Counted from the first letter of the stretch, positions 7,843-16,775 are shown. The stretch is 64,000 nt of DNA from Planctomycetota bacterium (GCA_029260735.1 JAJDCR010000087.1:1-64000), one strand, 5' to 3'. Made by a program: numbers and translations. Notes: generated from the sequence alone by a model not told the origin.

Positions 7843-8583
7843 ATGAATAAAGATCGGTTATCCAAAGAACAAGAAAACCTAAGCCGTTTTGTTAAAATCC
7901 CTGAGGACCCCATCTATGCACCTCAAAAAGGGGATCTTATTTTAGCACTGGATATTCAATATAAAGAAAACCAAGCTCATGTGGCTGGGGATCTCCATTA
8001 TTGGCAGCAAGACCACATGGGTACTTTTGCCGGTGAAATAGAAGCCAAAGTACCCTACGTTCCCAGCTATTTTTGTTTCAGGGAAGGTCCACCTTTGCTT
8101 AGTTTTTGGAAAACACTCCAAGAAAAAAACATTGCCCAACCAAAGTTTATTATCGTAGATGGGCATGGTATTGCTCATCCACGGAAATTTGGAGTGGCTT
8201 GTTGGTTGGGCTTAGCAACTCAAACTCCAACTATCGGTTGTGCAAAGGATACTCTTGTCCGATATGTGGGAGATTTATCTCCTGATAAAGGAAGTAGAGT
8301 CCCTGTTCAACTAGATGAAGAAACAGTCGGATATGTTTTTCGTAAAGAAGAGAATATTCGTCCTATCTATGTAAGCCCAGGGCACCTAACAACACTAGGA
8401 CAATCTATAGAGATAGTGCAAGGACTGCCCGGTAACTATCGCATACCTGATCCTCTCCGAAATGCAGATCATGCTGCTCGATCTCACTGCAAAAAAATTC
8501 CCGAAAAAACCTGGAAGGACTTAGGATTATTATGTGAATCCCAAACCCCCTGGGAAAAGACTCCTTCCAATTGGGGACTATAA
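7843..8583 (+). CDS. nfi: Endonuclease V
   Basis: The 246-residue protein matches endonuclease V, which cuts DNA one phosphodiester 3' of deoxyinosine and related damage in a Mg2+-dependent way. Conserved blocks are present: D37 in LALDIQY, YVPSYFCFREGP with E81, VDGHGIAHPRKFG with D106, GCAK, and PIYVSPGHLTTL. These supply the catalytic acidic residues and the lesion-recognition loop (PYVPS at the PYIPG wedge position). ATG 7843 gives the normal family length, although the frame is open back into the response regulator. It is 11 bases after that gene and probably co-transcribed. The RBS is weak, suggesting translational coupling. Confidence 0.93.
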   Translation: MNKDRLSKEQENLSRFVKIPEDPIYAPQKGDLILALDIQYKENQAHVAGDLHYWQQDHMGTFAGEIEAKVPYVPSYFCFREGPPLLSFWKTLQEKNIAQPKFIIVDGHGIAHPRKFGVACWLGLATQTPTIGCAKDTLVRYVGDLSPDKGSRVPVQLDEETVGYVFRKEENIRPIYVSPGHLTTLGQSIEIVQGLPGNYRIPDPLRNADHAARSHCKKIPEKTWKDLGLLCESQTPWEKTPSNWGL

Positions 8584-8652
8584 ACTATTTATCTTTTCCA
8601 AACTACTTGGATTTAAGACCATAGCTATTTTTGTGGGAAAAGAAAAATACTC

Positions 8653-8680
8653 TTGACAAAAGATTATTTTGTTGTATATT
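8653..8680 (+). promoter_or_regulatory. Promoter of tRNA-Leu
   Basis: A perfect TTGACA (8653-8658) and TATATT (8675-8680) are separated by 16 bases and end 18 bases before the tRNA 5' end. Spacing and position are ideal for a stable-RNA promoter. Confidence 0.75.
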
Positions 8681-8698
8681 TAGCGCACACAATCGGCA

Positions 8699-8782
8699 GC
8701 CGAAGTGGCGGAATTGGCAGACGCGCTAGACTCAAAATCTAGTAACCGAAAGGTTGTGAGGGTTCGAGCCCCTCCTTTGGCA
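8699..8782 (+). tRNA. tRNA-Leu (anticodon CAA)
   Basis: The acceptor GCCGAAG pairs with CTTTGGC. The anticodon stem is CTAGA/TCTAG with loop CTCAAAA (anticodon CAA). A class II variable arm (TAACCGAAAGGTTG) and a T-arm GAGGGTTCGAGCCCCTC follow, with discriminator A. No CCA is encoded. It has its own promoter and terminator. Confidence 0.95.
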
Positions 8783-8790
8783 AAAACATC

Positions 8791-8834
8791 AAAAAAATCC
8801 AGGGTTTCTGAAAAGTAACTCTGGATTTTTTTTT
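8791..8834 (+). terminator. Rho-independent terminator after tRNA-Leu
   Basis: AAATCCAGGGTT pairs imperfectly with AACTCTGGATTT across a short loop and is followed by a run of T. It lies 8 bases after the tRNA. Confidence 0.8.
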
Positions 8835-8852
8835 GAGAAAGGAAAAGCCTAA

Positions 8853-9551
8853 ATGAGGAGTCTTCAAGGAGCAAGCTATTACTTACGAGGGATCACAAAC
8901 CTACTTCGTCGTCCTCAACTCTGGCGTTATGTTATTTTACCAACAATCGTCTCGGGAATTGTTTTTATATTAGTGGGTACGATAGGAGTTTGGGCTTACT
9001 ATCGAATTATTCCGAAAAACTTCATAATGAGAAATTTCCAAGATTTTCTCTACTTCACAAAAGGTATGACTTTAGTTTTATCTTTTGTCGGCACAACTGG
9101 AGTCTATTTTTTACTCACTAACTTAATCAATGATGCCTACATGACAACTCTTGCTCGTCAAGTAGCACAAAACTATAAAGTCAAAACTCCTGCACGAACT
9201 CAGTTTGGGTTAGCAAAAAATTTCTCCGAAATAGTCAAAACTATTTATTATTCCTTGCGGTTATTTGTTTTAATTATTTTTGTTAATGTCATCCCTGTTG
9301 TGGGACAAATCATCACTTTTTTGATTCTTAGCTATATTAGTGCTACTTCTTCTGTTGACTATATACTAAGTGAGCTAAATTACGACCACCAAACAAAGAG
9401 AAAACTTTATAAAGAAAACAAATCTTTACTTGTTGGTTTTGGAATGATTTGTAGCATAACTTGGTTTATTCCTCCTTTTACTTTTTTGAATAGATCAATC
9501 AGTGTTATCGGAGGAACAGCATTAGCTGTAGAAAAACTTACTAAATCATAG
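8853..9551 (+). CDS. EI24-domain (CysZ/DUF540-like) membrane protein
   Basis: The 232-residue polytopic protein starts with the family signature: an amphipathic N-terminus (LQGASYYLRGITNLLRRPQLWRYVILP) followed by four to five hydrophobic segments (about 27-50, 75-95, 130-165, 195-228). This is the architecture of the EI24 family (PF07264), which includes the sulfate transporter CysZ and many uncharacterised relatives. No sulfate-assimilation genes are nearby, so CysZ function should not be assumed. It begins 19 bases after the tRNA-Leu terminator. Confidence 0.75.
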   Translation: MRSLQGASYYLRGITNLLRRPQLWRYVILPTIVSGIVFILVGTIGVWAYYRIIPKNFIMRNFQDFLYFTKGMTLVLSFVGTTGVYFLLTNLINDAYMTTLARQVAQNYKVKTPARTQFGLAKNFSEIVKTIYYSLRLFVLIIFVNVIPVVGQIITFLILSYISATSSVDYILSELNYDHQTKRKLYKENKSLLVGFGMICSITWFIPPFTFLNRSISVIGGTALAVEKLTKS

Positions 9552-9597
9552 AACAAGTGATTAAATTCGCTTCTCAAGGAATCAAGAGCCTTTTTTG

Positions 9598-9626
9598 TTT
9601 GCTAGAAAGACCTTTTCGTGTATAAT
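9598..9626 (+). promoter_or_regulatory. Candidate promoter for the 1403-residue protein
   Basis: A perfect TATAAT (9621-9626) is preceded at 16-17 bases by TTGCTA/TTTGCT. It lies about 115 bases before the start codon. This is consensus matching only. Confidence 0.4.
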
Positions 9627-9741
9627 AGATTCTACTTTGTTCAAAAAAAAAAGTACTTTGATTTACAGTATATATATACAGTTTTATAAACTACTTGGGC
9701 CTTGGATATCAAAATAGTTTTGATTTTGTTAAGCATGAGGA

Positions 9742-12700
9742 ATGGCTATGGACGATTCCAGCAACGAAGACATCCATCAAGAGAAAGATTCTGGTTTACC
9801 TTCTAACAAAAAAGGAGAAGAGAAAAATACTCTTGAAGAGGACGATTACGAATTAGAAGAGATCGAGGAAATAGAAGAAATTGAAGAGCTGGATGAGGAT
9901 GGAGATGATATAGAGATAGCAGACGATCTAGGAAATTTTGATGATGGAGAAGAAATATCCCAAGCAATTGTCCTTTCAACAGAAGACCCAAAAGATGCTC
10001 CTATTGAGTTAGAGGAAAATTTTTCTTCCTCTTGGTTTTCTCCTGACGACGAATCTCCTGCTGCTTTACTTGAAAATATTATGGTTGAAAAACCAAAAGA
10101 GAATCTTTTTACTTCTGAGTCTACTCCTCAAGGTTTTGTTCTCTCTGACCTATCAGACGATAAAGATGAAGATGAAGATATTGCCGATGGCATTCCTATA
10201 GATCTAAACTTTCAATCTTCTTTACCAGAAAATGGTTTAGAAATTTTTTCTACTACAGAAGAAGAAGATACCGCTGAACTAGAAGCAGATTTAATTGTTG
10301 ACGAAGTGGACACAGACGAAGAAGAGCTTGAAGCTGAAGAAGAATTTGAAGCTGAAGAAGAGTTTGAGTTCGAAGAAGAGCTTGAAGCTGAAGAAGAGCT
10401 TGAATCCGAAGAATTACTTGATCCTACAACAGGTGAGTCAAGTGAAATCAATGTCACTCCCGAAGAGACACAAGAAGAAACGACAACTCGAGAACCTTCT
10501 ATTTTATCTGCACCTGATAAAACAATGGATTTAGCTCAAGTTCCTCATGATCTTTTTATTGATGAAGAAGCTGATACAGACTCTCCCCTTCCTAGTGAGG
10601 AAGCTCCGCTTCCTAGCGATTTTTTTTCTGCTATCTCAGGAGATGATGTTGAGTCAGCTATCCCAGAAGATCTTTTTGGACAAAAAGGAGATATACCATC
10701 TCTACCTGGAGAAATGGAAAAATCTCTTCCCGACGATTTCTTTTCTCCCAGTTCCTCCCAAAGAAAAGAAAAACAGAGTCGCCTTGAAGTTACTGCATTA
10801 GATAACATATCAAAGAATATACAAAAAGAAAATACTTCTTTTCAAGCAGACACCGATGCCACAATTCTAGATGATTTTTTTGGCTCAGGTAGCTCTACTC
10901 CAAACCCCACTGATAACGTTAATATCCCCAACAACCTTCTCGGGCAAAGTAATATTCCAGGTCTACCGGTAGATACAGACGCCACCATTCCTGACAACTT
11001 CTTTGGCTCTAGTAGTCCTAGTGATTTACCTATTGGGAATATATCTAATGATCTCTTTGGCCCTGGTAGCTCCACGGGCTTGCCTGTTGGAAATATACCT
11101 GACGACCTCTTTGGTCCTGGCAGCTCTGGCAACTTACCGACAAGTACAGACGCCACCATACCTGATGACCTCTTTGGTCCTGGTAGCTCCACAGGCTTAC
11201 CTGTTGGGAACATACCTGACGATCTCTTTGGTCCTGGCAGCTCCACAGGCTTACCGACAAGTACAGACGCCACTATTCCTGATGACCTTTTTGGCCCTGG
11301 TAGCTCCACAGGCCTACCTGTGGGGAATATACCTGACGATCTCTTTGGTCCTAGCAGCTCCACTGGCTTACCGACAAGTACAGATGCGACAATTCCTGAT
11401 AATCTCTTTGGCCCTGGCAGCTCCACTGGCTTACCGGCAAGTACAGATGCGACAATTCCTGATGATCTCTTTGGTCCTGGTAGTTCCACAAGTTTACCTA
11501 TAGGAACAGCCTCCAATGACTTTTTTGGTTCTGGTGGTTCAGAAAGATTACCTAGTAGCACTGATGCCACTATTCCTGAGAATCTTTTCTCTCCGTCTCA
11601 CAGTGGCACAAAAGACAACGATGCATTACCAAACGATTTTTTTAATTTTTCTGGTTCTCAACCAGACGATATGACAATTCTTGACAACTTTCTAGACTCT
11701 GGATCTGAACAAGCATCTTCTCCCTCTTCTGGTAATGTTGCTATACCCAACGATCTATTTCAAGCAAGTTCTATCCCAACTAACCCTAATGCGAGTAGTT
11801 TTGAAGAAGATAACACTATTCCTGACGACTTTTTTTCTTCTTCTCCTTCCCAAACGGATAATCCGTTTGGCAATATAGGGCAAAACATTCCTTCTCCCAG
11901 TAGTCAAGATGTGACTATCCCTGATATTCCTCAGCAACCCACAAGTCTTGATGAAATTATTAACCTCAATACAGATGTCCCAGATAACCCTTCCGATACT
12001 TTTGGGATTACTCCTATTGGTAGTGCCATTAGTTTAGATGATGAAGGATCTTCTCCTTCAGCGAAAAATTCTTTTGATCTAGGAGGAGCAGATCTTTTTA
12101 AAGGAGAACCTGGAGCACCGACCAAAGAGTGGAATATCAACATAGACCCCTATCAAGATAAATCTGACTCCAATGTTATTTCTGATATAGAGTCAGACTT
12201 CTTTTCTACTCCTGACTTTGGTCCTTCTGGCTCAGATGATCCTTTTGGTCTTAATTCTTCTAACGACTTTAATCATAATGTCAGCGCAAGTGACGCTACT
12301 ATTGCCGTTGCTGGTAATGATAAAATGGCAGATTCTTCTCCCTTTCATATGAGCACTCCTCTTGATGAAGAAGAAGATAGTGGTTTTTCAGGAAGTAGAT
12401 CACCACGTCGTAGTACCAGTGGAGCAAAAAGAGATCAAGGTCGCAAAAGCAGAGCCAGTCAATCTCGAGGACAAAGAAGTAGCCGCTATCGAAGAACAAA
12501 CGCTAGTAAAAAAGCGAGTATGAGTAACAAAGAAACTGCTATTCTTTATGGTTTTCTAGGATTATTTTTAGTTATTTTGTTAGTTGTAGTTTTCATTGTA
12601 CTATCTCAGAATGGAAAAACCGTCGTTTTGGGGAGTGAAGAGAATAGCGCGGAAGAAAGTCTAGCGGAATCAGCAGATATTTTCGATAAACCTTCAGAGG

Positions 12701-13953
12701 AAATCAAAAATGAGGTTTCTCTTGCAGAAAAAGAGCAACTCTATGATCAAGCTCAGCAATTATTTAGTAGCCAACGTTATGAACAATCCATCGATCTTTG
12801 GAGTCGTCTTTTAAGAGAGGATATGGAGTTTAAAGATGCTGCTCTTTATCGAGGATTGTGTTATTTAGAAATTGATGACATAGACTCTGCTCTTCGAGAT
12901 GCTGAAGCTGCTTTAAACAAAGGACAGTCTCTCGACAAAGCATATTATTTAAGAGCCATCTGTAAAGAGAAAAAGCAAGACTATCACGGTGCAATTGAGG
13001 ATTACGATAAAACCTTAAGTCGAAACTTTGAATACTCTGATGCCCTAGTAGGAAAAAGCCGTTGCTATCTGAGATTAGGAGATTTAGGGCCTGCTTTGAA
13101 ATATGCTCAGCAAGCTATTCAAGCTGGTAACACAGAAGGAGAAGCATCTCGCATTGGAGCTAGAGCGAGCATTATGGAAAAACTCTTAACATTGCCTCCC
13201 CAAGAAATTCTAAGGCTTCTTTCCAGTGCAGTAGAGTATGACCCTAATTTTCCAGAATACTATAGAACTCTAAGTGGTTTTCTTTGGCAAAGCCAACCTG
13301 CTCAAGCTCTTCGCAATATAGAAAAATATATAAATGCAAAACAAAAATTAGAGTCTGCCAATAATCCCAATTTTTCTTCTCAACCATCTCTTGATCCTGA
13401 GTTACAAAGTATCCGTTTAAGTTGTCTTTATGCTTTGGGAAAATATTCAGAGGCAGAGTCTTTTGCAAAAGAAGAACTAGAAGGTGAGAGAGTCACGATT
13501 CCTGTTATGAATTTAGGTATTCTAGCAGGCGTTCTCTACCAAGAAAAAGATAAGCAAAGTAAAAAAGCAGCGGCTATATATTACTATTTATTTAGAAGGT
13601 TATTTTCTGTTCTTCCCAGAGAATCAAAAGCTCCCTGGCTGATGCATTTGCATGCTTCTTTAGAAAAAAAAATTGTGGGTATTCCTCTAAGAATCAAAGA
13701 TAAGTATATCCCAAGCAAAGTCATTATAGAAATCATCGTTGTAGACGCTCCTCAAAGTATTTTGGAAAAAGGAGACGTCCTCTACAAGATTGATGGCCAA
13801 GCTATTTATTCCAAATTTGACTTGATGGCAAAGGCTAGCCAAGGAAAAAAGATTTTAATCAAACGTGGCACTCAAAATGCAGAGATTGATGTAGATAAAG
13901 CTTTTCCCGAGAGAACTAATATTCGTGTAACTCATAAAATTACTCTTCGCTAG
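9742..13953 (+). CDS. Giant acidic motif-array membrane protein with extracytoplasmic TPR and PDZ-like domains
   Basis: This is a 1403-residue protein. Residues 1-230 are extremely acidic. Residues about 265-720 carry some two dozen short motifs of the form [IL]P-x-[DN]-[LF]-F; in the core (about 371-610) they lie in near-perfect repeats containing IPDDLFGPGSSTGLP. A basic Ser/Arg-rich stretch (about 880-928) precedes one transmembrane helix (about 931-955), predicting N-terminus inside. Outside are TPR-like repeats (about 985-1120: LYDQAQQLFSSQRYEQSIDLW, AALYRGLCYLEI, GAIEDYDKTLSR) and a C-terminal PDZ-like domain (SILEKGDVLYKIDGQAI). The second ATG (9748) is better spaced from GAGG and may be the true start. 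The stop TAG is formed at the edge of a MITE-like element. Function is unknown; the layout suggests a scaffold linking cytoplasm to envelope. Confidence 0.8.
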   Translation: MAMDDSSNEDIHQEKDSGLPSNKKGEEKNTLEEDDYELEEIEEIEEIEELDEDGDDIEIADDLGNFDDGEEISQAIVLSTEDPKDAPIELEENFSSSWFSPDDESPAALLENIMVEKPKENLFTSESTPQGFVLSDLSDDKDEDEDIADGIPIDLNFQSSLPENGLEIFSTTEEEDTAELEADLIVDEVDTDEEELEAEEEFEAEEEFEFEEELEAEEELESEELLDPTTGESSEINVTPEETQEETTTREPSILSAPDKTMDLAQVPHDLFIDEEADTDSPLPSEEAPLPSDFFSAISGDDVESAIPEDLFGQKGDIPSLPGEMEKSLPDDFFSPSSSQRKEKQSRLEVTALDNISKNIQKENTSFQADTDATILDDFFGSGSSTPNPTDNVNIPNNLLGQSNIPGLPVDTDATIPDNFFGSSSPSDLPIGNISNDLFGPGSSTGLPVGNIPDDLFGPGSSGNLPTSTDATIPDDLFGPGSSTGLPVGNIPDDLFGPGSSTGLPTSTDATIPDDLFGPGSSTGLPVGNIPDDLFGPSSSTGLPTSTDATIPDNLFGPGSSTGLPASTDATIPDDLFGPGSSTSLPIGTASNDFFGSGGSERLPSSTDATIPENLFSPSHSGTKDNDALPNDFFNFSGSQPDDMTILDNFLDSGSEQASSPSSGNVAIPNDLFQASSIPTNPNASSFEEDNTIPDDFFSSSPSQTDNPFGNIGQNIPSPSSQDVTIPDIPQQPTSLDEIINLNTDVPDNPSDTFGITPIGSAISLDDEGSSPSAKNSFDLGGADLFKGEPGAPTKEWNINIDPYQDKSDSNVISDIESDFFSTPDFGPSGSDDPFGLNSSNDFNHNVSASDATIAVAGNDKMADSSPFHMSTPLDEEEDSGFSGSRSPRRSTSGAKRDQGRKSRASQSRGQRSSRYRRTNASKKASMSNKETAILYGFLGLFLVILLVVVFIVLSQNGKTVVLGSEENSAEESLAESADIFDKPSEEIKNEVSLAEKEQLYDQAQQLFSSQRYEQSIDLWSRLLREDMEFKDAALYRGLCYLEIDDIDSALRDAEAALNKGQSLDKAYYLRAICKEKKQDYHGAIEDYDKTLSRNFEYSDALVGKSRCYLRLGDLGPALKYAQQAIQAGNTEGEASRIGARASIMEKLLTLPPQEILRLLSSAVEYDPNFPEYYRTLSGFLWQSQPAQALRNIEKYINAKQKLESANNPNFSSQPSLDPELQSIRLSCLYALGKYSEAESFAKEELEGERVTIPVMNLGILAGVLYQEKDKQSKKAAAIYYYLFRRLFSVLPRESKAPWLMHLHASLEKKIVGIPLRIKDKYIPSKVIIEIIVVDAPQSILEKGDVLYKIDGQAIYSKFDLMAKASQGKKILIKRGTQNAEIDVDKAFPERTNIRVTHKITLR
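10855..11580 (+). repeat. In-gene tandem repeats encoding IPDDLFGPGSS motifs
   Basis: Two alternating unit lengths, about 51 and 63 bp, encode G-N-IPDDLFGPGSSTGLP-V and TSTDATIPDDLFGPGSSTGLP-like blocks. Central units are nearly identical at DNA level and outer ones are diverged, indicating recent internal duplication. The units keep the reading frame. Confidence 0.9.
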
Positions 13954-14061
13954 GGCGTGCCCTCCTTCAGCTTATTTTTTGTGTTTTTTTAGTGGCAGGG
14001 GAAAACTACCTTTAACTCAGTATAGCTAAGTTGCAAAATAGGCTGAACGAGAACACGCCCC
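13952..14061. mobile_element. MITE-like repeat, copy 1
   Basis: This is a 110-bp element with terminal inverted repeats: AGGGCGTGCCCTCCTTCAGC at the left and GCTGAACGAGAACACGCCCCT at the right. The ends match those of copies at 34912-35023 and 51501-51609; the middle is more diverged. It carries no coding capacity. The left end supplies the G's after, and overlaps, the TAG stop of the 1403-residue gene. Confidence 0.7.
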
Positions 14062-14465
14062 TTGCGAATAAAATTTATAGCTCGATCGTAATCTTAATCT
14101 TTTCTTTATTTACGATTACGAATCGAATTACGAAGTCAGTTCTTGATTTTACTCCGAAGCGAAGCCAGGGTTCGATTCTGGCTACTGGATTCCCCTTTTA
14201 CTTAAGAGGTCAAAAAGTGGTAAACATCGAAAAAATATCCGAAGATGAATACCGAATTTCGGTTGACTCTAAATTCATCAGTTTCAATAAAGAAAAATTT
14301 GAGGACTTGTATTATGCTGTTCCTGTAGAAGAAGCAATTTTTTTACGACTCCTCTTAGATAATGTTTGTCAATCTAATGAAGAAATTAAGTTTATCAATG
14401 AGGAAGTAGCAGACAAGGGTGCTCTTAATGAGCTCCAAGAAAAAATTCAGGCTATGTCTGTCTAA
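14031..14465 (+). CDS. Hypothetical protein, start uncertain and overlapping a MITE-like repeat
   Basis: An open frame of 144 codons begins with TTG inside the MITE-like element. Only the C-terminal part (about residue 52 onwards, from GFPFYLRGQKVVNIEKI) has normal protein character, with a mixed alpha/beta pattern and an acidic helical end (NEEIKFINEEVADKGALNEL). No ATG/GTG start with an RBS is visible after the repeat; a CTG at 14178 is the nearest option. The gene may have lost its original 5' end to the insertion, or may start at an unusual codon. It lies 56 bases before the PfkB kinase gene. No family is recognised. Confidence 0.45.
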   Translation: MQNRLNENTPLANKIYSSIVILIFSLFTITNRITKSVLDFTPKRSQGSILATGFPFYLRGQKVVNIEKISEDEYRISVDSKFISFNKEKFEDLYYAVPVEEAIFLRLLLDNVCQSNEEIKFINEEVADKGALNELQEKIQAMSV

Positions 14466-14521
14466 ATTTTATTTCATAGGGGTGCTAAAGGACATCCAAC
14501 AAAACTCCTCGGTTTTGTAAA

Positions 14522-15508
14522 ATGAATTTCATGTCGAATGTCTTGGTCACTGGTTCTCTTGCTTATGATTACATTATGCATTTTGGCGATGTGTTTGCTA
14601 AACACATCTTACCCGAGCAGATCAACATCTTAAATGTTAGTTTTACCGCTAACAGAATGAGTAAAAATTTTGGGGGAACGGCAGGAAATATTGCATATGG
14701 CCTAAAGTTACAGGAAGAAAATCCTATTGTTTTCACAACAGTAGGAGAAGATTTTCACGATTATCGACAATGGTTATCTTCTCATGGAGTTTCCACCGAA
14801 GAAATCCGTGAACTAAAAGAAGAACTTACTGCTTCCGCTCATATAATCACCGATGAAAACAACAATCAAATAACTGCTTTTCATGGGGGAGCCATGCTCA
14901 AGAACAAAATATCTATACTTCCTCTTATAGAAAAGTATGATATTTCCATTGCCATTATTGCCGCAGACGGAAAAGATGGTATGCTTCAACACGCCAAAGA
15001 ACTCAAGGAAAATAATATTCGCTATATATATGATCCAGGGCACTCCTTGCCCTCTTTTGGAAAAGAAGAAATTCTAGAACTTCTAGATGGATCTTATATG
15101 CTCATCGTTAACAAATACGAAGAGCAGCTCATTCTCAATAAAACAGGCCTCAGTAAAGAAGAGCTTCTCTCTAAGGCAGAGTACCTTATCGTTACTTTGG
15201 GACAAGATGGATCTGAAATCTATCATCAGGGAAATAAAACCTTCATCCCTATTGCTAAAACACATCAAGCTTCTGATCCTACTGGAGCAGGTGATGCTTA
15301 CAGAGGAGGATTACTTAAGGGAATCTTGAATAACTTACCAATGGAGACCTGCGGGAAGTTAGCTTCTATGTCAGCTTGCTATGCTGTGGAACAACCAGGA
15401 ACTCAGAACTATCACTATCAAGTGGAAGAGTTTATTCAAAGGTATGTGAGTAACTACGGCGCAGACTCTCAGGTCGAAGCGGTTTTTCACAAATCTGTTT
15501 CCGTATAG
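14522..15508 (+). CDS. PfkB-family carbohydrate/nucleoside kinase
   Basis: This is a 328-residue ribokinase-fold sugar kinase. The N-terminal substrate-binding glycine motif (NFGGTAGNIAYGL, about 49-61) and the C-terminal PfkB signature DPTGAGDAYRGGLLKG (about 259-274, catalytic D in GAGD) are intact. The overall pattern (VTGSLAYDYIM, FTTVGEDFHDYRQWL, AFHGGAM) is that of adenosine-kinase-like members, which phosphorylate adenosine or a sugar with ATP. Substrate cannot be fixed from the sequence. The start could also be the ATG at 14531; neither has a strong RBS. A perfect 34-bp palindrome follows the stop. Confidence 0.88.
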   Translation: MNFMSNVLVTGSLAYDYIMHFGDVFAKHILPEQINILNVSFTANRMSKNFGGTAGNIAYGLKLQEENPIVFTTVGEDFHDYRQWLSSHGVSTEEIRELKEELTASAHIITDENNNQITAFHGGAMLKNKISILPLIEKYDISIAIIAADGKDGMLQHAKELKENNIRYIYDPGHSLPSFGKEEILELLDGSYMLIVNKYEEQLILNKTGLSKEELLSKAEYLIVTLGQDGSEIYHQGNKTFIPIAKTHQASDPTGAGDAYRGGLLKGILNNLPMETCGKLASMSACYAVEQPGTQNYHYQVEEFIQRYVSNYGADSQVEAVFHKSVSV

Positions 15509-15521
15509 ATTTGTTATAAGT

Positions 15522-15555
15522 AAGAAGCATTCACAAGATCTTGTGAATGCTTCTT
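15522..15555. terminator. Perfect 34-bp palindrome after the PfkB kinase
   Basis: AAGAAGCATTCACAAGA is followed directly by its exact reverse complement. In RNA it would form a long hairpin with a minimal loop. There is no clear T-run, so it is either a terminator of unusual form or another small repeat. Confidence 0.45.
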
Positions 15556-15575
15556 CGCACACATCCTCCTGCTGA

Positions 15576-15696
15576 AGAATTTCACGCAAAGACGCAAAGA
15601 TCGCAAAGAAGAAGAGAAAAGTTCCTGTTAATAAAATGAAACTTCTCCCATTTCTCTTCCTCTTTGCGATCTTTGCGTCTTTGCGTGAAATTCTTT
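15576..15696. repeat. ACGCAAAG-type dispersed inverted repeat, copy 1
   Basis: The left arm (15576-15620: AGAATTTCACGCAAAGACGC, then GCAAAGATCGCAAAGAAG) is complementary to the right arm (15652-15694, ending TTTGCGTGAAATTCTTTT). The same core occurs at 28073-28206 and 33540-33690. Spurious ORFs with FHAKAQRRK-like products come from this repeat. Confidence 0.85.
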
Positions 15697-15764
15697 TCTT
15701 CTTTCCATTTTCTTTTACGACGGTGAGCAACAAGTTACAAAAATTATGTGTATAAAAGTTAGTG

Positions 15765-16775
15765 CTAGAAGCTTAAGCATATTTTTCCAAAGTGTTTCCC
15801 TGAATCCATGTACTCCAAAGCATCCTTAACATTCTCCCAAGAAAAAATTCTATCGATAACTGGTTTTAATTGGTGCAGAGAGATAGCACGGTTCATTTCC
15901 TCAAAATCTTCTCGTTTTCCCACAAAAATTCCCGTTATACTCAAGTTATTCATAATAATAGGAAGAATATTTAGATCATTGACCACACCAGAAAGGACAC
16001 CGATTAAAGCTATTTTGCCTCCTGGCCGACAAGCTTTAAAAGTTTGTGGGAGAGTTTTTGCTCCGCCCAATTCAATAATTAAATCGACTCCATGGTTATG
16101 AGTAAGCCTAAGAACCTCCTTACCCCAATTACTATTTTTTTGATAGTTAATAGTTTCATCTGCTCCTAAGTCTTTTGCTTTTTCGAGTTTTTCATCACTA
16201 CTTGATGTGATAATAACTCTAGCTCCTAAAATTTTTGCTAGCTGGAGAGCAAAAAGAGCGACTCCTCCGGTTCCTTGAATGAGAACAGTATCCCCTGCTT
16301 TAACTTGCCCTTCTGTTACAAGAGCTGTCCATGCTGTTAGGGCAGCACAGGGTAAAGTGGCAATTTCAACAAAACTCAAATGCTTAGGTGCGCGAACAAC
16401 CCCTTCTTCTTTCATAATCATGTACTCCGCGAGAGTACCATCTAAAGGACCCCCAAGGGTTGTTTTCATTTTTTCAGGCCTAGCTTTTCCTGATGACCAA
16501 GCTTGAAAAAATGTTGTGGCAACAAAATCTCCCACTTGGAAGTTTTCAATTTTCTCTCCTACTGCAACGATTTCTCCAGACCCGTCTGAACATGGCACTA
16601 AAGGAAGTGCTTGTTTTGGATTGTAGTGTCCTTTTACCATCAAAAGGTCACGGTAATTAAGAGAAACCGCTTTCATTTTAACGAGGATTTCATCTGACTG
16701 GGGAACGGGGGTAGGTTTTTCTTGAATAGTTAGGTTTTCTAAGCCAAAAGAGTTTTGTATCTCGATCACTTTCAT
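15765..16775 (-). CDS. Zinc-independent MDR-family NAD(P)-dependent alcohol dehydrogenase / quinone oxidoreductase-like
   Basis: This is a 336-residue medium-chain dehydrogenase/reductase. The GroES-like N-terminus has SLNYRDLLMVKGHY, PLVPCSDGSGEIVAVG and QVGDFVAT. The Rossmann dinucleotide site is IQGTGGVALFALQLAKILGA (about 165-184), followed by ITSSSDEKLEKAKDLGADETINY. The catalytic zinc Cys at the position after the N-terminal block is replaced (SLNYRD), which fits quinone-oxidoreductase-like MDR enzymes more than true zinc alcohol dehydrogenases. The substrate is unknown. It is transcribed away from the sugar kinase and convergent with it across the repeats. Confidence 0.85.
   Translation of the reverse strand: MKVIEIQNSFGLENLTIQEKPTPVPQSDEILVKMKAVSLNYRDLLMVKGHYNPKQALPLVPCSDGSGEIVAVGEKIENFQVGDFVATTFFQAWSSGKARPEKMKTTLGGPLDGTLAEYMIMKEEGVVRAPKHLSFVEIATLPCAALTAWTALVTEGQVKAGDTVLIQGTGGVALFALQLAKILGARVIITSSSDEKLEKAKDLGADETINYQKNSNWGKEVLRLTHNHGVDLIIELGGAKTLPQTFKACRPGGKIALIGVLSGVVNDLNILPIIMNNLSITGIFVGKREDFEEMNRAISLHQLKPVIDRIFSWENVKDALEYMDSGKHFGKICLSF

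Noticed and set aside
10842-11570. 242-codon open frame on the minus strand opposite the motif array
   Set aside because: Its length follows from the tandem DNA repeat of the sense gene; the product is a repeat of low-complexity sequence with no start signal.
10855-11580. Possible CRISPR-like array of regular repeats
   Set aside because: The repeats keep reading frame, are part of the 1403-residue gene, and lack unique spacers of constant length.
14164-14182. tRNA T-arm-like sequence GCCAGGGTTCGATTCTGGC
   Set aside because: The TTCGATT loop cannot close with a canonical 5-bp T-stem, and no acceptor, D-arm or anticodon arm is found nearby.
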